Assembly: GCA_023409975.1 (NCBI GenBank) | Contig: JAEYQO010000070.1 | Span: forward strand, 1-64,000 | Direction of reading: 5' to 3' | From: Bacteroidota bacterium | Lineage (GTDB): Bacteria; Bacteroidota; Bacteroidia; Chitinophagales; Chitinophagaceae | DNA length: 64,000 bases | Part shown: piece by piece, positions 40,609 through 49,360 of the stretch | Layout of the letters: every line of letters starts with the position of its first letter | How positions within the stretch are numbered: position 1 is the stretch's first letter | Notes under the pieces: generated by a model | The model's database searches: none | Told to the model about the DNA's origin: nothing | The model's input: only the letters and a program-made list of their open reading frames with translations | Position numbers and translations under genes: made by a program

Positions 40609-43344
40609 TTACGGTTTATCATTATTCGTGAAGTCGCCGGCGTAGATTAAAACCAGCTTGTTCATGTCAAGATGTTTTTTCATCACATCATTGATCTGTT
40701 TCACCGTCAGCTTTTGTGCCTTTGATTCCATCTCATTATAGAAACTCAGGTCTTTGTCATCGCGCATATAGTTGTTAAGCATGCTTACAAGGAAGTTGTT
40801 ATTATCGAGATAGATCTTCCGCTGTTGCAGCCAGCTTTGCAGGCTGCTTTTCCACTCTTCGTCTGTGAATCCCTCGACCAGCGCTTTTTTCATCTCCTCT
40901 TCCAGTGCTGCATTCAGTTTTTCTCTGAAAGTTGGATTAAAGATCGCATAGAGTCCCAGCGAACCGGATGGATACTTATAATCCGCCTGGTAGAATGATC
41001 CTGCACCATAGCTCATGCCCTCAGCTTCACGGAGACGCTGCGGGATTCTTGAAGAAAGGAAAGCACCGCCACCCAGCATTTCATTTGCCATCGTTAGCGC
41101 CACAAAATCTTCATCTTTCTGCGTCAGGCGGATATTCATGCCGCCCAGCAGACCGGCATTGGTTTTATCGTCGATCTGTACAACTTCTACACCGCCTTTT
41201 ACCTCGAAGTATTGCTCAGCAATATCCTTAAAAGCTTTCTTACTGTTCCATTTCCCAAAGTTGCTGCCTAGCAGATTCTTCGTTTGGTCAGCATCGATTC
41301 CGCCAACGAAAGTGGCATATCCATTATTGGCCCCATAGAAGTCCTTATAGAAGGCTTTGAGGTCTTCCAGTTTTACATTCTTGATGGCTTCAAGTTGCTC
41401 GGAAGCGGTCTGTGGATAGAAGGGGTGCGTCTTTGGATATTGGTTCAGCTTTTTGGTCAGGGTCTCACTGGCCACTGTCATCGGATCAGTCATGCTGTTT
41501 TCCAGATCAGCCTTCGTGTCGAGGATCAGCTTTTCAAATTCTTTCTCATCAAAGGACGGATGCAACAGCATATCCTGCAGGAGATCCATAGCCTCTGCAA
41601 AGTGTTCCTTGTCTGTATTGATGGAAGCGTAAAGCGTATTCGTATTCCCGTAAAAATTAATAGTGGTCTTGATCTTGTCAAGCTGATCACTGATATCCTT
41701 CCGGGTTCTGGACGTGGTGCCATACTTCAGCATTCTTGCCGTCAGGTAAGCGATAGAATTCTTTCCTGAAAGCGATTGCTCATCTCCCATTTTAAGCATC
41801 AGCGTGCCAAAGATCTTATCACCCTTCACAGGCTTACGAAGCAGCGCATACTCCATTCCGTTTGCCAGTTCACCGTAGATTGTTTTTGCCTTGATGTTTT
41901 CTATGGTAGGTTCAAAAGTCTCTGTGATCTCTTTCACCTCACGTCCTTTATAGTCTTTTGTCAATGCCGCGATATCAGGGGTTTCCGCGACTTTTGTGCG
42001 GTCCGGAGCTTTGTCAGGAACAAACATGCCCCAGGTTCTGTTGCTTTGTTTGTAATATTTCGCAGCCACGTCCTGTACATCTTTGAGCTTCAGGTTTTCT
42101 ATTCGGTCACGGTTGATAAACCAAAGCTTATAACTACCGGCACCGATCATCTCTGTCAGATTGATGGCGAAGGAGATTGTGTTGTTATAGGTATTCTCCA
42201 GGCGCTTGGTCAGGGCGTTTTTTGCGCGGTTCAGGTCTTCCTCTGTCAGTTTCAGATTCTGTACCTCGTCCATTGATTTAAGGAATGTAGTTCTTGCTTC
42301 TTCCACACTTTGGTCTTTGGGTACCTCGGCATTGAAGAAGGTGAAACCGGGGTCATGTAATGGAAGGGTGTAGCCATAGACCTTTGTCGCCTTCTTCGAC
42401 TCTACCAGCGCTTTATACAACACACCTGAGGGCTCGTTGGTAAGGATTTCGATCAGGGCGCTGTTGGCTGCGTAGTCTTTGTCTGCAAAGCTCGGTGTAT
42501 GGTAGCCCATGGCGACATACTGAATATCACCATTGCGGCGTAGCTGAACCATTCTTTCGCCATCCTGCGTTGGCTCTACAGTATAGGTAGGTTGCAGCTT
42601 GCGTGCAGGTTTCGGTATGCTTCCAAAGTATTCACCGATCCAGTTGAGTGTTTTGTTCACGTCAAATTTTCCGGCAACGATAAGTGTTGCATTATCGGGC
42701 TGATAAAAATTCCGGTAAAATGCGTGCAGGTTTTCAATGGGCACCCGCTCAATATCTTCTTTACTGCCGATAGTCGATTTCCCGTAATTATGCCATAGGT
42801 ACATTGTCGAGAGGATACGCTCTTCCAGAATACTGCCAGGATAGTTCTCGCCAGCTTCAAATTCGTTGCGCACAACGGAGAATTCTGTCTCCAGATCTTC
42901 TTTAAGAATCAGAGAGTTCACCATTCGGTCTGCCTCCATGTCCAAAGCCCATTTAAGGTTCTCATCCGAAGCGGGAAGTATCTCATAGTAATTTGTCCTG
43001 TCGTACCAGGTAGTTCCGTTGGCCTGTGCACCTTTATCTGCAATGGCTTTCTTGATGTCCTTGATTCTTTTGGTGCCCTTGAAGAGCATGTGTTCCAGCA
43101 GGTGGGCCATTCCGGTTTCACCATAGCCTTCATGCCTGGAACCAACGTAGTAAACGATGTTCACCAACACATTGTTCTGTGTAGCATCGGGTATCAGTAA
43201 TACCTGCATCCCATTGTCGAGTTTGTACTCCGTGACATTCTCCACTTTAGTGACATAGGTTGGTGCATTCGCGCTTTGCGCATCCGCACTCGGCGAGGGC
43301 AGCATGAGCGCAAAACACAGAATAATTGATAAGACCTTTTTCAT
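40609..43344 (-). CDS. M16 family zinc metallopeptidase (tandem-domain, pitrilysin/insulinase type)
   Basis: 911 residues from the ATG at 43344 (the frame opens at a TTG two codons earlier). Signal peptide MKKVLSIILCFALMLPS with cleavage near ADA. The N-terminal half has the inverted zinc motif HLLEH at 81-85 (MAHLLEHMLFKGT) with the distal Glu in the region EADRMVNSLILKEDLETEFSVVRNE. The second half repeats the fold but lacks HxxEH, as usual for the closing domain of this clam-shell family. It degrades peptides in the periplasm. It stands alone, with a promoter box 22 nt upstream. Confidence 0.95.
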   Translation of the reverse strand: MKKVLSIILCFALMLPSPSADAQSANAPTYVTKVENVTEYKLDNGMQVLLIPDATQNNVLVNIVYYVGSRHEGYGETGMAHLLEHMLFKGTKRIKDIKKAIADKGAQANGTTWYDRTNYYEILPASDENLKWALDMEADRMVNSLILKEDLETEFSVVRNEFEAGENYPGSILEERILSTMYLWHNYGKSTIGSKEDIERVPIENLHAFYRNFYQPDNATLIVAGKFDVNKTLNWIGEYFGSIPKPARKLQPTYTVEPTQDGERMVQLRRNGDIQYVAMGYHTPSFADKDYAANSALIEILTNEPSGVLYKALVESKKATKVYGYTLPLHDPGFTFFNAEVPKDQSVEEARTTFLKSMDEVQNLKLTEEDLNRAKNALTKRLENTYNNTISFAINLTEMIGAGSYKLWFINRDRIENLKLKDVQDVAAKYYKQSNRTWGMFVPDKAPDRTKVAETPDIAALTKDYKGREVKEITETFEPTIENIKAKTIYGELANGMEYALLRKPVKGDKIFGTLMLKMGDEQSLSGKNSIAYLTARMLKYGTTSRTRKDISDQLDKIKTTINFYGNTNTLYASINTDKEHFAEAMDLLQDMLLHPSFDEKEFEKLILDTKADLENSMTDPMTVASETLTKKLNQYPKTHPFYPQTASEQLEAIKNVKLEDLKAFYKDFYGANNGYATFVGGIDADQTKNLLGSNFGKWNSKKAFKDIAEQYFEVKGGVEVVQIDDKTNAGLLGGMNIRLTQKDEDFVALTMANEMLGGGAFLSSRIPQRLREAEGMSYGAGSFYQADYKYPSGSLGLYAIFNPTFREKLNAALEEEMKKALVEGFTDEEWKSSLQSWLQQRKIYLDNNNFLVSMLNNYMRDDKDLSFYNEMESKAQKLTVKQINDVMKKHLDMNKLVLIYAGDFTNNDKP

Positions 43345-43366
43345 GAGCAAGTTTGATTTGAGAATT

Positions 43367-43374
43367 CAAATTTA
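43367..43374 (-). promoter_or_regulatory. -7 promoter box of the M16 peptidase gene
   Basis: TAAATTTG on the minus strand (exact TAnnTTTG), 22 nt before the start codon at 43344. Confidence 0.4.
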
Positions 43375-43442
43375 GGAATACTATAATTTATGACGCTATC
43401 AATTGGCATCTTCTTTTTGCAGGTAGTGAAAAATAATGTGTT

Positions 43443-43667
43443 ATGGCAAACTCAAACAGGAATCGTAACAGCCAGAAGTGTCAGGAAAAGGTAAGCAGGA
43501 CCGGCAGCCAAAGCGAGAACAGGGGTAATGGAAAGCTGCCGGACAATCGTGGGAACAAGGACGAAAGGCTGAGCACCTCAGGCGATACTTCTAATCCGAA
43601 ATACTCAAAAACGAGTGTTCGTAAGGAGGATAAGGAACGCAGAGAAAACAGCGATCATTCTCGCTGA
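43443..43667 (+). CDS. Small hydrophilic protein (hydrophilin-like)
   Basis: 74 residues, with no hydrophobic core: Asn, Ser, Arg, Lys, Glu and Gly make up nearly all of it (MANSNRNRNSQKCQEKVSR ...). It has one Cys and no signal peptide. No family recognised; composition resembles small stress-protection proteins (hydrophilins) and the other tiny hydrophilic genes at 50-51 kb. The stem-loop at 43715-43748 follows. Confidence 0.55.
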   Translation: MANSNRNRNSQKCQEKVSRTGSQSENRGNGKLPDNRGNKDERLSTSGDTSNPKYSKTSVRKEDKERRENSDHSR

Positions 43668-43714
43668 TATTGAGTCTTTCTTAACGACGGCCCCAAAAGG
43701 GCTGCACAAACCAG

Positions 43715-43748
43715 ACAGAGCCGCTCTCATTGGTTGAGGCGGCTCTGT
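43715..43748 (+). terminator. Stem-loop after the small hydrophilic gene
   Basis: ACAGAGCCGC and GCGGCTCTGT form a perfect 10-bp stem with a 14-nt loop; only a short T/C run follows, so termination is uncertain. Confidence 0.55.
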
Positions 43749-43799
43749 TCTTCAAAATTGCCTAGTTTTAAAGCCCGTTCACGATAATCGATAAGAAAT

Positions 43800-44639
43800 A
43801 TGAGGAAGCTACTGGTACCAACTGATTTTTCTGATACTGCCGGAAAAGCACTGCAATATGCTGCTGAAATTGCTCAGCGATCCGGCGCCAGGATTTACCT
43901 GCTCCATATCTCTTCTCCGGTTGAAAGCCCGTTCATAGACGCAGGTCTTCGGGAACAAACCAATTCTGAGGAAGGAGAAAAGATAAAAAGTAGTCTTGCG
44001 AAACTTCGCGAACAGATACTAAAAGATTTTCCTAAGGTTGAAATACAGACGGTACGGAGGCCCAACCCCCTGGTTGACGGTATTCTGGATTTTGCTACTG
44101 AAGAAGCTGTCGACCTGATCATTATGGGTACACAGGGAGCAACAGGGCTCCGTAAAATCATTATCGGTAGTAATGCGGTGGAGGTTTTGGAGGAAACGCC
44201 GATACCGCTGCTGCTGGTGCCGGAAAAATGTGAATGTGTTCTGCCCTCACGAATTGTTCTGGCTGCTAACTATGAAACCGATGATCTGGATGCCCTCCGG
44301 TTTATCAAACAGATTGCTGATTTATTCCAGTCAGAGGTGCAGCTTGTGAACCTGCTGGAAGCAGAAAATGCAAACGTTGGTGCTGAGGAATCTGAATTTA
44401 AAAATTATGTTTCAGGTTTGGAGGAAAAGACCGGATTGGCCAATTTGAAGACTACTCAGATTACATGTCAATCGGTAAATGAAACATTTGCCTGTCTCGA
44501 TAGTCAGGTGCCCTATGATCTGCTGGTTATGGTTCGTCGAAGGAGAGGTGCTCTGCAGTCTTTTTTTACAGGGAGCGCAACAGAAAGAATGGCTTTCATT
44601 ACCACACTTCCTATGTTGATTTTTCCTGCGGATGAGTAG
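43800..44639 (+). CDS. Universal stress protein, two UspA domains
   Basis: 279 residues with two Usp folds. The first (1-142) is complete: KLLVPTDFSDTAGKALQYAAEIA, VDLIIMGTQGATGLRKIIIGSNA with the G-2x-G-9x-G(S/N) ATP loop, and LLVPEK. The second (about 150-279) is diverged and lacks a clear ATP loop (LLVMVRRRRGALQSFFTGSATERMAF). Such proteins respond to starvation and oxidative stress in the cytoplasm. It is followed by an OmpR-type two-component pair on the same strand. Confidence 0.93.
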   Translation: MRKLLVPTDFSDTAGKALQYAAEIAQRSGARIYLLHISSPVESPFIDAGLREQTNSEEGEKIKSSLAKLREQILKDFPKVEIQTVRRPNPLVDGILDFATEEAVDLIIMGTQGATGLRKIIIGSNAVEVLEETPIPLLLVPEKCECVLPSRIVLAANYETDDLDALRFIKQIADLFQSEVQLVNLLEAENANVGAEESEFKNYVSGLEEKTGLANLKTTQITCQSVNETFACLDSQVPYDLLVMVRRRRGALQSFFTGSATERMAFITTLPMLIFPADE

Positions 44640-44734
44640 TCAGTTAAAGGTCGTATTGCGGGTAGGGGGATAGGAGCTGATTTTCTATAAAAATCGAATC
44701 CTCGTAACTTAGCCCTGATCCTCAATCAATCTCC

Positions 44735-45433
44735 ATGAAATCTAAGATACTTCTCGTTGAAGACGAGCGTAAGCTCGCGGATACATTGAAAGCCGGGCTA
44801 CAGGAACATGACTTCGAGGTTATGTTGGCCTACAACGGAGAAGAAGGTAAAGCCTTATTCTTCTCGAAACCGTTTGACCTCATTATACTGGATATCAACC
44901 TGCCGTTCATCAACGGATATGAACTCTGTAAGATCATCCGGGAAAAAGATCAGATGGTGCCGATTATTCTGCTCACTGCCCTGAACTTCACAGAAAATAA
45001 GGTGGAAGGGTTTGAGCTGGGAGCGGACGATTATATTGCCAAGCCCTTCGATTTTACGGAATTGCTCGCTCGAGTCAGAGCCATCCTGCGCAGAGCAGAT
45101 CTCACTAAGTCCGCCACGGATGAAGAAGCAGTCCTGGGCGTAGCAGACCTCGAGCTCGACTTGCATCGCAAAGAAGCCAAAAGGAGTGGCAACAAGATTA
45201 CACTGACCGCAAAAGAATTTCAACTATTGGAATTTTTTATGCGGAACAAGAATAAAGTGGTTTCACGTGAAGATATTTCCCGGAATGTATGGGAGACAGA
45301 ATTCGACCCTCAGACCAATGTGATTGACGTGTATGTAAACTTCCTTCGGAAGAAACTGGACAAGGGATATACGCCTAAACTGATCCATACGCATGTCGGA
45401 CTTGGTTATATCCTCAAAGATGAAAAGGGATAA
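44735..45433 (+). CDS. OmpR/PhoB-type response regulator
   Basis: 232 residues. Receiver (about 1-120): EDERKLADTL acidic site, phospho-Asp in LIILDINLPFINGYEL, T in LLTALNF, K in DDYIAKPFDFTELLARVRAILRR. Winged-helix DNA-binding domain (about 132-230): LTAKEFQLLEFFMRNKNKVV, SREDISRNVWE, VIDVYVNFLRKKLDKG and THVGLGYIL. The TAA stop overlaps the ATG of the kinase by one base, so the two are a translationally coupled pair controlling an unknown regulon. Confidence 0.95.
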   Translation: MKSKILLVEDERKLADTLKAGLQEHDFEVMLAYNGEEGKALFFSKPFDLIILDINLPFINGYELCKIIREKDQMVPIILLTALNFTENKVEGFELGADDYIAKPFDFTELLARVRAILRRADLTKSATDEEAVLGVADLELDLHRKEAKRSGNKITLTAKEFQLLEFFMRNKNKVVSREDISRNVWETEFDPQTNVIDVYVNFLRKKLDKGYTPKLIHTHVGLGYILKDEKG

Positions 45434-46833
45434 TGCAGATCAGGTATAGGATTACGATTGTATATACGTTCACGGTAACAATTGTTCTGCTATTACTCTG
45501 CGCAGCTATCTACTATTTCTCTTACCAGAACAGAACCCAGCAGTTTTACGAACGGCTTGAACTCAGGGCCATCAGCACAGCAGACCTTCTCTGGAAATAC
45601 GATGTGGGTGAGCGACTGGTCAAGGAGATCAATCTTGCCTCCCCTGGTGCGCTGATCGAGAAATCAGTGATAGTTTACGATTCCAGCTACAGAAAGATAT
45701 TCTCCTATTCTGATCCAGGTGTTGACTCCTTTGAAATCGATGATGAACTGCTGAAACGAACCGCAACCCAGGAACGTGTTACGTTCAGGATCGGTCGTCG
45801 TAATTCGGTCATCATCCCCTATCGCAACGAAGGACGCTTTCTTATCGTTGTGGCAGCAGCATATGACGAAGACAAGGCAGAGTGGTTACCAAAAATGCTA
45901 ACGATTCTCGTTGTGAGTTTCATCGCCGCCGTTTCTATCGTTGTGATCATCGGATACCTCTTTTCTTTGCGTCTGGTACGATCTATCAGTAGTTTGACCA
46001 ACAGGATCAACCAGATATCATCTGCGAAGTTTTCTGAAAGATTGGAAGCCGGAGAGGAACGCGACGAACTACAGCAACTGGCGGGCACTATCAATAATCT
46101 GCTGGATCGTCTGCAATCGTCTTTCGAAACCCAACGGCGTTTCATTGATAATGCTTCCCATGAACTGTCGACTCCCCTTGCTTCCATCGGCAGCCAATTA
46201 GACGTAGTCCTGCAACGGGAACGCGATCTGTACGAGTATAAAAGGGTGATCAGCTCGGTGAATGATGATGTCAAGCGTCTGGGCTTTCTTGTCAAAAGCC
46301 TGCTGGAAATTGCAAAGCTCAGCGGCTCCGCAAAAGGTATCGAGCTCGTCGAGCTCCGTATTGATGAGATCCTGATGCGATTACCGTCGGAAATGAAGAA
46401 GATAGATTCAACTTATGAAGTGAAACTGGAGTTCCAGGATCTGCCGGACGAAGAGGAGGCGCTGACTCTGCACGGGAATGAGGAACTGCTGGTTTCTGCC
46501 TTCAAAAATATAGTTCATAATGCCTGTAAGTTCTCTCCGGATCATACGGCCATCGTGAGACTTAGTACCGACAAAGACCAACTAAACGTTGCCGTAGAAG
46601 ATCATGGTCCCGGTATCTCTGCCGAAGAGTTTAAAAGTGTGTTCCAACCATTTTTTAGAAGTGAAAGGACTAGTATTATCAGTGGTTCAGGTCTCGGGCT
46701 GCCTCTGGCTCAGCAGATCATTCGTCTTTATGGCGGACAAATTGAGGTTTTTTCTGAAAAAGGGAAGGGGACGACTTTTACAATTACGTTGAGCAATACG
46801 AAGCCGGACTTTGAATCAACTCGCACAGTTTAG
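45433..46833 (+). CDS. HAMP-type membrane sensor histidine kinase
   Basis: 466 residues: TM1 about 8-30, a periplasmic sensor region of about 120 residues, TM2 about 155-178, HAMP about 180-232 (SLTNRINQISSAKFSERLEAGEERDELQQLAGTINNLLD region), HisKA with NASHELSTPLASIGSQLDV, and HATPase_c (NIVHNACKFSPDH, EDHGPGIS, GSGLGLPLAQQIIRLYGG). Partner is the preceding response regulator. No ligand can be read from the sensor region. The stop codon overlaps the convergent PPOX gene's stop by 4 nt. Confidence 0.95.
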   Translation: MQIRYRITIVYTFTVTIVLLLLCAAIYYFSYQNRTQQFYERLELRAISTADLLWKYDVGERLVKEINLASPGALIEKSVIVYDSSYRKIFSYSDPGVDSFEIDDELLKRTATQERVTFRIGRRNSVIIPYRNEGRFLIVVAAAYDEDKAEWLPKMLTILVVSFIAAVSIVVIIGYLFSLRLVRSISSLTNRINQISSAKFSERLEAGEERDELQQLAGTINNLLDRLQSSFETQRRFIDNASHELSTPLASIGSQLDVVLQRERDLYEYKRVISSVNDDVKRLGFLVKSLLEIAKLSGSAKGIELVELRIDEILMRLPSEMKKIDSTYEVKLEFQDLPDEEEALTLHGNEELLVSAFKNIVHNACKFSPDHTAIVRLSTDKDQLNVAVEDHGPGISAEEFKSVFQPFFRSERTSIISGSGLGLPLAQQIIRLYGGQIEVFSEKGKGTTFTITLSNTKPDFESTRTV

Positions 46834-47261
46834 TCACGGCGCCAATGACTCTTATAACCGAATGCTCTTTTGTTATCGGTGAACTTCAGATTGTCTAATT
46901 GTATGAGATATAACTTCCCGGGCACCGCCATGGCAAATGGAAAGGCCAGATAATAGGTAGCGGCCGCTTTCATGCTTCCTCCTATGCTATCGTCAAGAAG
47001 TGTGCCCTCAAACTGAATGCCCTGTATATTAGCGAGAACGATCTGCTCAGGGATGATAGTGCCCGCCACATTTCGGTTTTTTCCCAGGGTACTCTCGTGC
47101 CTCGTGCCACTGGACGATTTGAAAATCAGAAGGCCTTCCTCCTTCCGGAAAGCATAGTAACAATTGAAGCACCAGGGGAGATTATCCTCGCAGCAGCACA
47201 CCGTGGCCACTTTTACACTGTTGATGAACAGAACCATTTCATCTGGTATGGACGTCTGCAT
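46830..47261 (-). CDS. FMN-binding PNPOx-like (pyridoxamine 5'-phosphate oxidase family) protein
   Basis: 143 residues with the small split-barrel flavin-binding fold: FINSVKVATVCCCEDNLPWCFNCYYAF at the N-terminus, GLLIFKSSSGTRHESTLG, NVAGTIIPEQIVLANIQGIQFEG and FPFAMAVPGKLYLIQLDNLKF. The YhbP-like subgroup (general flavin- or haem-binding 'PPOX') fits better than true pyridoxamine phosphate oxidase. Its start overlaps the upstream membrane transglutaminase-like gene by 23 bp, so they are co-transcribed. Confidence 0.88.
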   Translation of the reverse strand: MQTSIPDEMVLFINSVKVATVCCCEDNLPWCFNCYYAFRKEEGLLIFKSSSGTRHESTLGKNRNVAGTIIPEQIVLANIQGIQFEGTLLDDSIGGSMKAAATYYLAFPFAMAVPGKLYLIQLDNLKFTDNKRAFGYKSHWRRD

Positions 47262-48057
47262 ACTTTGTCCTGCGTTTTTTTCTTAATAAATGTAGCAAGA
47301 AGAAAAGCAATGACAATGGTAAAACCCACGAAATTGTCCGGGTGATCAGATGAAACCAGGAGGTGAAATACGCGAAATGCTCATTGGGCACTCCGTAGTC
47401 TATTTTTGAAAAGTACCGCCTTATGGGCTCTGCGCCGAATCGGTGCTGGTAAGCGGTTTCGATTTCCCCGTTTTGTATCAGTAGCTCCAGGGATTTTCGT
47501 CCTTCCGGAAACCGGGGTTCGAATGTCGGATCGAAATAAAACCATTTTCCATCCAGGTTGGCTTCCAGGGCAAAATGACTCCGCAGTCGGATCGCACGGT
47601 AGTTAATGCCTATTGCTTTCATGGCTGCGCAGAAAACAATGGATTGCTGGCTGCACGCGGCTGTAGGATGTCTGAGGATATCGCCGGGGATGACTATCGC
47701 TGAAAGATCAGACCATACCATGCTTCCGGCAAGAAAGGCCAGCCAGTTTTCTTTGGCGGTGTAGTGACAGTAAGAGTGTACAAACCGCCACTGAATCAAA
47801 CTGTCTACCCCATCTGCATACCGCAAACTTTGTCGGTTCTCTTTTCCGTAAAGCCGGTCTGTCACTGCAATCAGTTCGTCAACGGATTGAATATTCACCA
47901 CCAACGTTGAGTCAAATCGCTCCAGAGGGGAAGGGTGATCGGAGGCGGATGAATGGAACGACAGCAACAGGAATAAAAGTCCCTGCAGCAATAATAAACT
48001 AAGACGGGCGTTAATTATTCTATCAGGGATATGTGCCTGTAACATCTGGGCAAGCAA
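47239..48057 (-). CDS. Membrane-anchored transglutaminase-like protein
   Basis: 272 residues: a first hydrophobic segment at about 18-35, a papain-like transglutaminase core at about 80-200 with C135 in AACSQQSIVF, H161 in RSHFALEANLDGKW and D176 in YFDPTFEPR, then a C-terminal TM (about 240-262) with a positive tail (LRKKRRTKY). The spacing of C-H-D is right for an active enzyme (protease or acyl-transfer; which one is not known). It probably faces the periplasm. Overlaps the PPOX gene by 23 bp and sits 49 bp after a 46-codon ORF. Confidence 0.8.
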   Translation of the reverse strand: MLAQMLQAHIPDRIINARLSLLLLQGLLFLLLSFHSSASDHPSPLERFDSTLVVNIQSVDELIAVTDRLYGKENRQSLRYADGVDSLIQWRFVHSYCHYTAKENWLAFLAGSMVWSDLSAIVIPGDILRHPTAACSQQSIVFCAAMKAIGINYRAIRLRSHFALEANLDGKWFYFDPTFEPRFPEGRKSLELLIQNGEIETAYQHRFGAEPIRRYFSKIDYGVPNEHFAYFTSWFHLITRTISWVLPLSLLFFLLHLLRKKRRTKYADVHTR

Positions 48058-48106
48058 ATGTGCCCGCTAAACTAATCAAATTTTAATTTGGTGGATGTTG
48101 AATAGG

Positions 48107-48247
48107 CTACGGATATAATCCGGCATTAGCGGTAGATTTCACATCGAGGGAGGTGGACTGCTTTTCAAAATGGTCGTCACTCATCCTGTTGGAAATAGCT
48201 GCAAATATCATCGCTGCTAAAAGTATACACCATGCTAAAGCTCTCAT
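48107..48247 (-). CDS. 46-residue membrane or exported peptide
   Basis: An ORF below the usual length cut-off: MRALAWCILLAAMIFAAIS then a hydrophilic tail (NRMSDDHFEKQSTSLD...AGLYP) and a TAG stop at 48107-48109. Only the first 20 residues are hydrophobic, as in a signal peptide or single-span peptide. It lies 49 bp upstream of and on the same strand as the transglutaminase-like gene, so it may be the first gene of that operon. No family; codon use looks ordinary. It might also be chance: the competing plus-strand frame 48153-48380 is less protein-like. Confidence 0.45.
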   Translation of the reverse strand: MRALAWCILLAAMIFAAISNRMSDDHFEKQSTSLDVKSTANAGLYP

Positions 48248-48376
48248 GTTAAGTCATTCTTTCTTGTACGTTATATGTAAAACAAAGAGCATGCCAGTGT
48301 TCGATGAAACGCTGCAGCAAGACAATTTGCTGACAATCAATCAGCTAAAACTTCTTTTATTTGCGTCGGATTTTTT

Positions 48377-49330
48377 ATGACGAGATACCTGTTCGCTATA
48401 TTCCTTGTATGCCTGTTTTCTGTTTCCGCGTTTCCCCGCACGATTGAGAGGCATGAACTTCAGCCGGTATTAGCTTTCGTTGATTCTCTGGGACCAATGC
48501 CGGGGTCTCCTCTGAAGGATATCGTGGCGGCATTTCGGGAGGCGAAGTTCAACGAAACAGAAACGGCCTATGGGCTCTATTGCTGGGTGGCACAGAATAT
48601 TGAATTTGATTACAAAGCTGCAGCAGGAAAACGTAAAACCAGGTCAACAGCTTCAGCTACGATTATTGACAGGTCTGCCAAAGGAGAGGGTTATGCCAAC
48701 CTTTACAAAGCATTGTGCGATCTGGCTCGGATTGAATGTGTGGTCATTCAGGGTTTTGCAAAGGCAACAGCGGATGGAATCGGAATTCTGGACGAACAGC
48801 AGCGTCATGCCTGGAATGCCATCCGAATGAGTGGCACCTGGTACTATGTGGACGCCGCCTGGGGAGCCGGATTTCCAGAGCCCCGGTTTAAAGGATTTAC
48901 CAAAGAGTTTACTGATGTATGGTTCATGACCGACAGGGATCTTTTTAGCCTGAGCCATTATCCTGATGAAAAGCAATGGCATTTCGAATCAGAAACGGTA
49001 ACCAGGTGGCAGTATTCCAATGCGCCCGTTATCTGCGCAGGCGCAGTTCTTTCAGAAGTGTTTCCCTTCGAAGAGACAAGGGGAAAGCTTCGCGGACGCA
49101 GGAATACCTGTAAACCGCTGAGCTTCGATGTGAGGAAACCGGAACTGATTAAAAGTGTTGGAGTGGCTATTGGTGAAGAGATCAAAGCTGCGGAATATTC
49201 TGTTTACGAGAACGATCTTCTCATCGAGGTGCCATTCGAAAAAGCCGGGGATTATACGGTGTCGATCTACATAAACAACAAACCCGCATTCAGGTTTAAA
49301 GCTTCAGTAGCGGATGCTTACAAGCGCTAA
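48377..49330 (+). CDS. Transglutaminase-fold protein lacking the catalytic cysteine
   Basis: 317 residues: signal peptide (LFAIFLVCLFSVSAFPR) and a transglutaminase-like core at about 60-175. The usual G-V-C-x-G-Y-A-N-L-F motif reads A-K-G-E-G-Y-A-N-L-Y here, putting Gly at 103 where the catalytic Cys should be; the codon is GGA. H144 (QQRHAWNAI) and D159 (YYVDAAWG) are both kept. The C-terminal half resembles the Ig-like partner of kyphoscoliosis-type proteins (VPFEKAGDYTVSIYI). I read it as a folded but inactive family member, secreted. It is divergent from the intact relative at 47239. Confidence 0.85.
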   Translation: MTRYLFAIFLVCLFSVSAFPRTIERHELQPVLAFVDSLGPMPGSPLKDIVAAFREAKFNETETAYGLYCWVAQNIEFDYKAAAGKRKTRSTASATIIDRSAKGEGYANLYKALCDLARIECVVIQGFAKATADGIGILDEQQRHAWNAIRMSGTWYYVDAAWGAGFPEPRFKGFTKEFTDVWFMTDRDLFSLSHYPDEKQWHFESETVTRWQYSNAPVICAGAVLSEVFPFEETRGKLRGRRNTCKPLSFDVRKPELIKSVGVAIGEEIKAAEYSVYENDLLIEVPFEKAGDYTVSIYINNKPAFRFKASVADAYKR

Positions 49331-49347
49331 ACGATGAGCGGATTCTT

Positions 49348-49355
49348 TATTTTCG
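49348..49355 (+). promoter_or_regulatory. -7 promoter box (TTCG variant), leaderless type
   Basis: TATTTTCG ends 5 nt before the ATG at 49361, and sits inside the frame read from the ATG at 49334, so it argues for the later start. Confidence 0.35.
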
Positions 49356-49360
49356 CGAAT

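Noticed and set aside
48153..48380. 75-codon plus-strand frame before the transglutaminase-like gene
   Set aside because: It overlaps the better 46-codon minus-strand peptide and ends inside the next gene's start; its composition is not protein-like.
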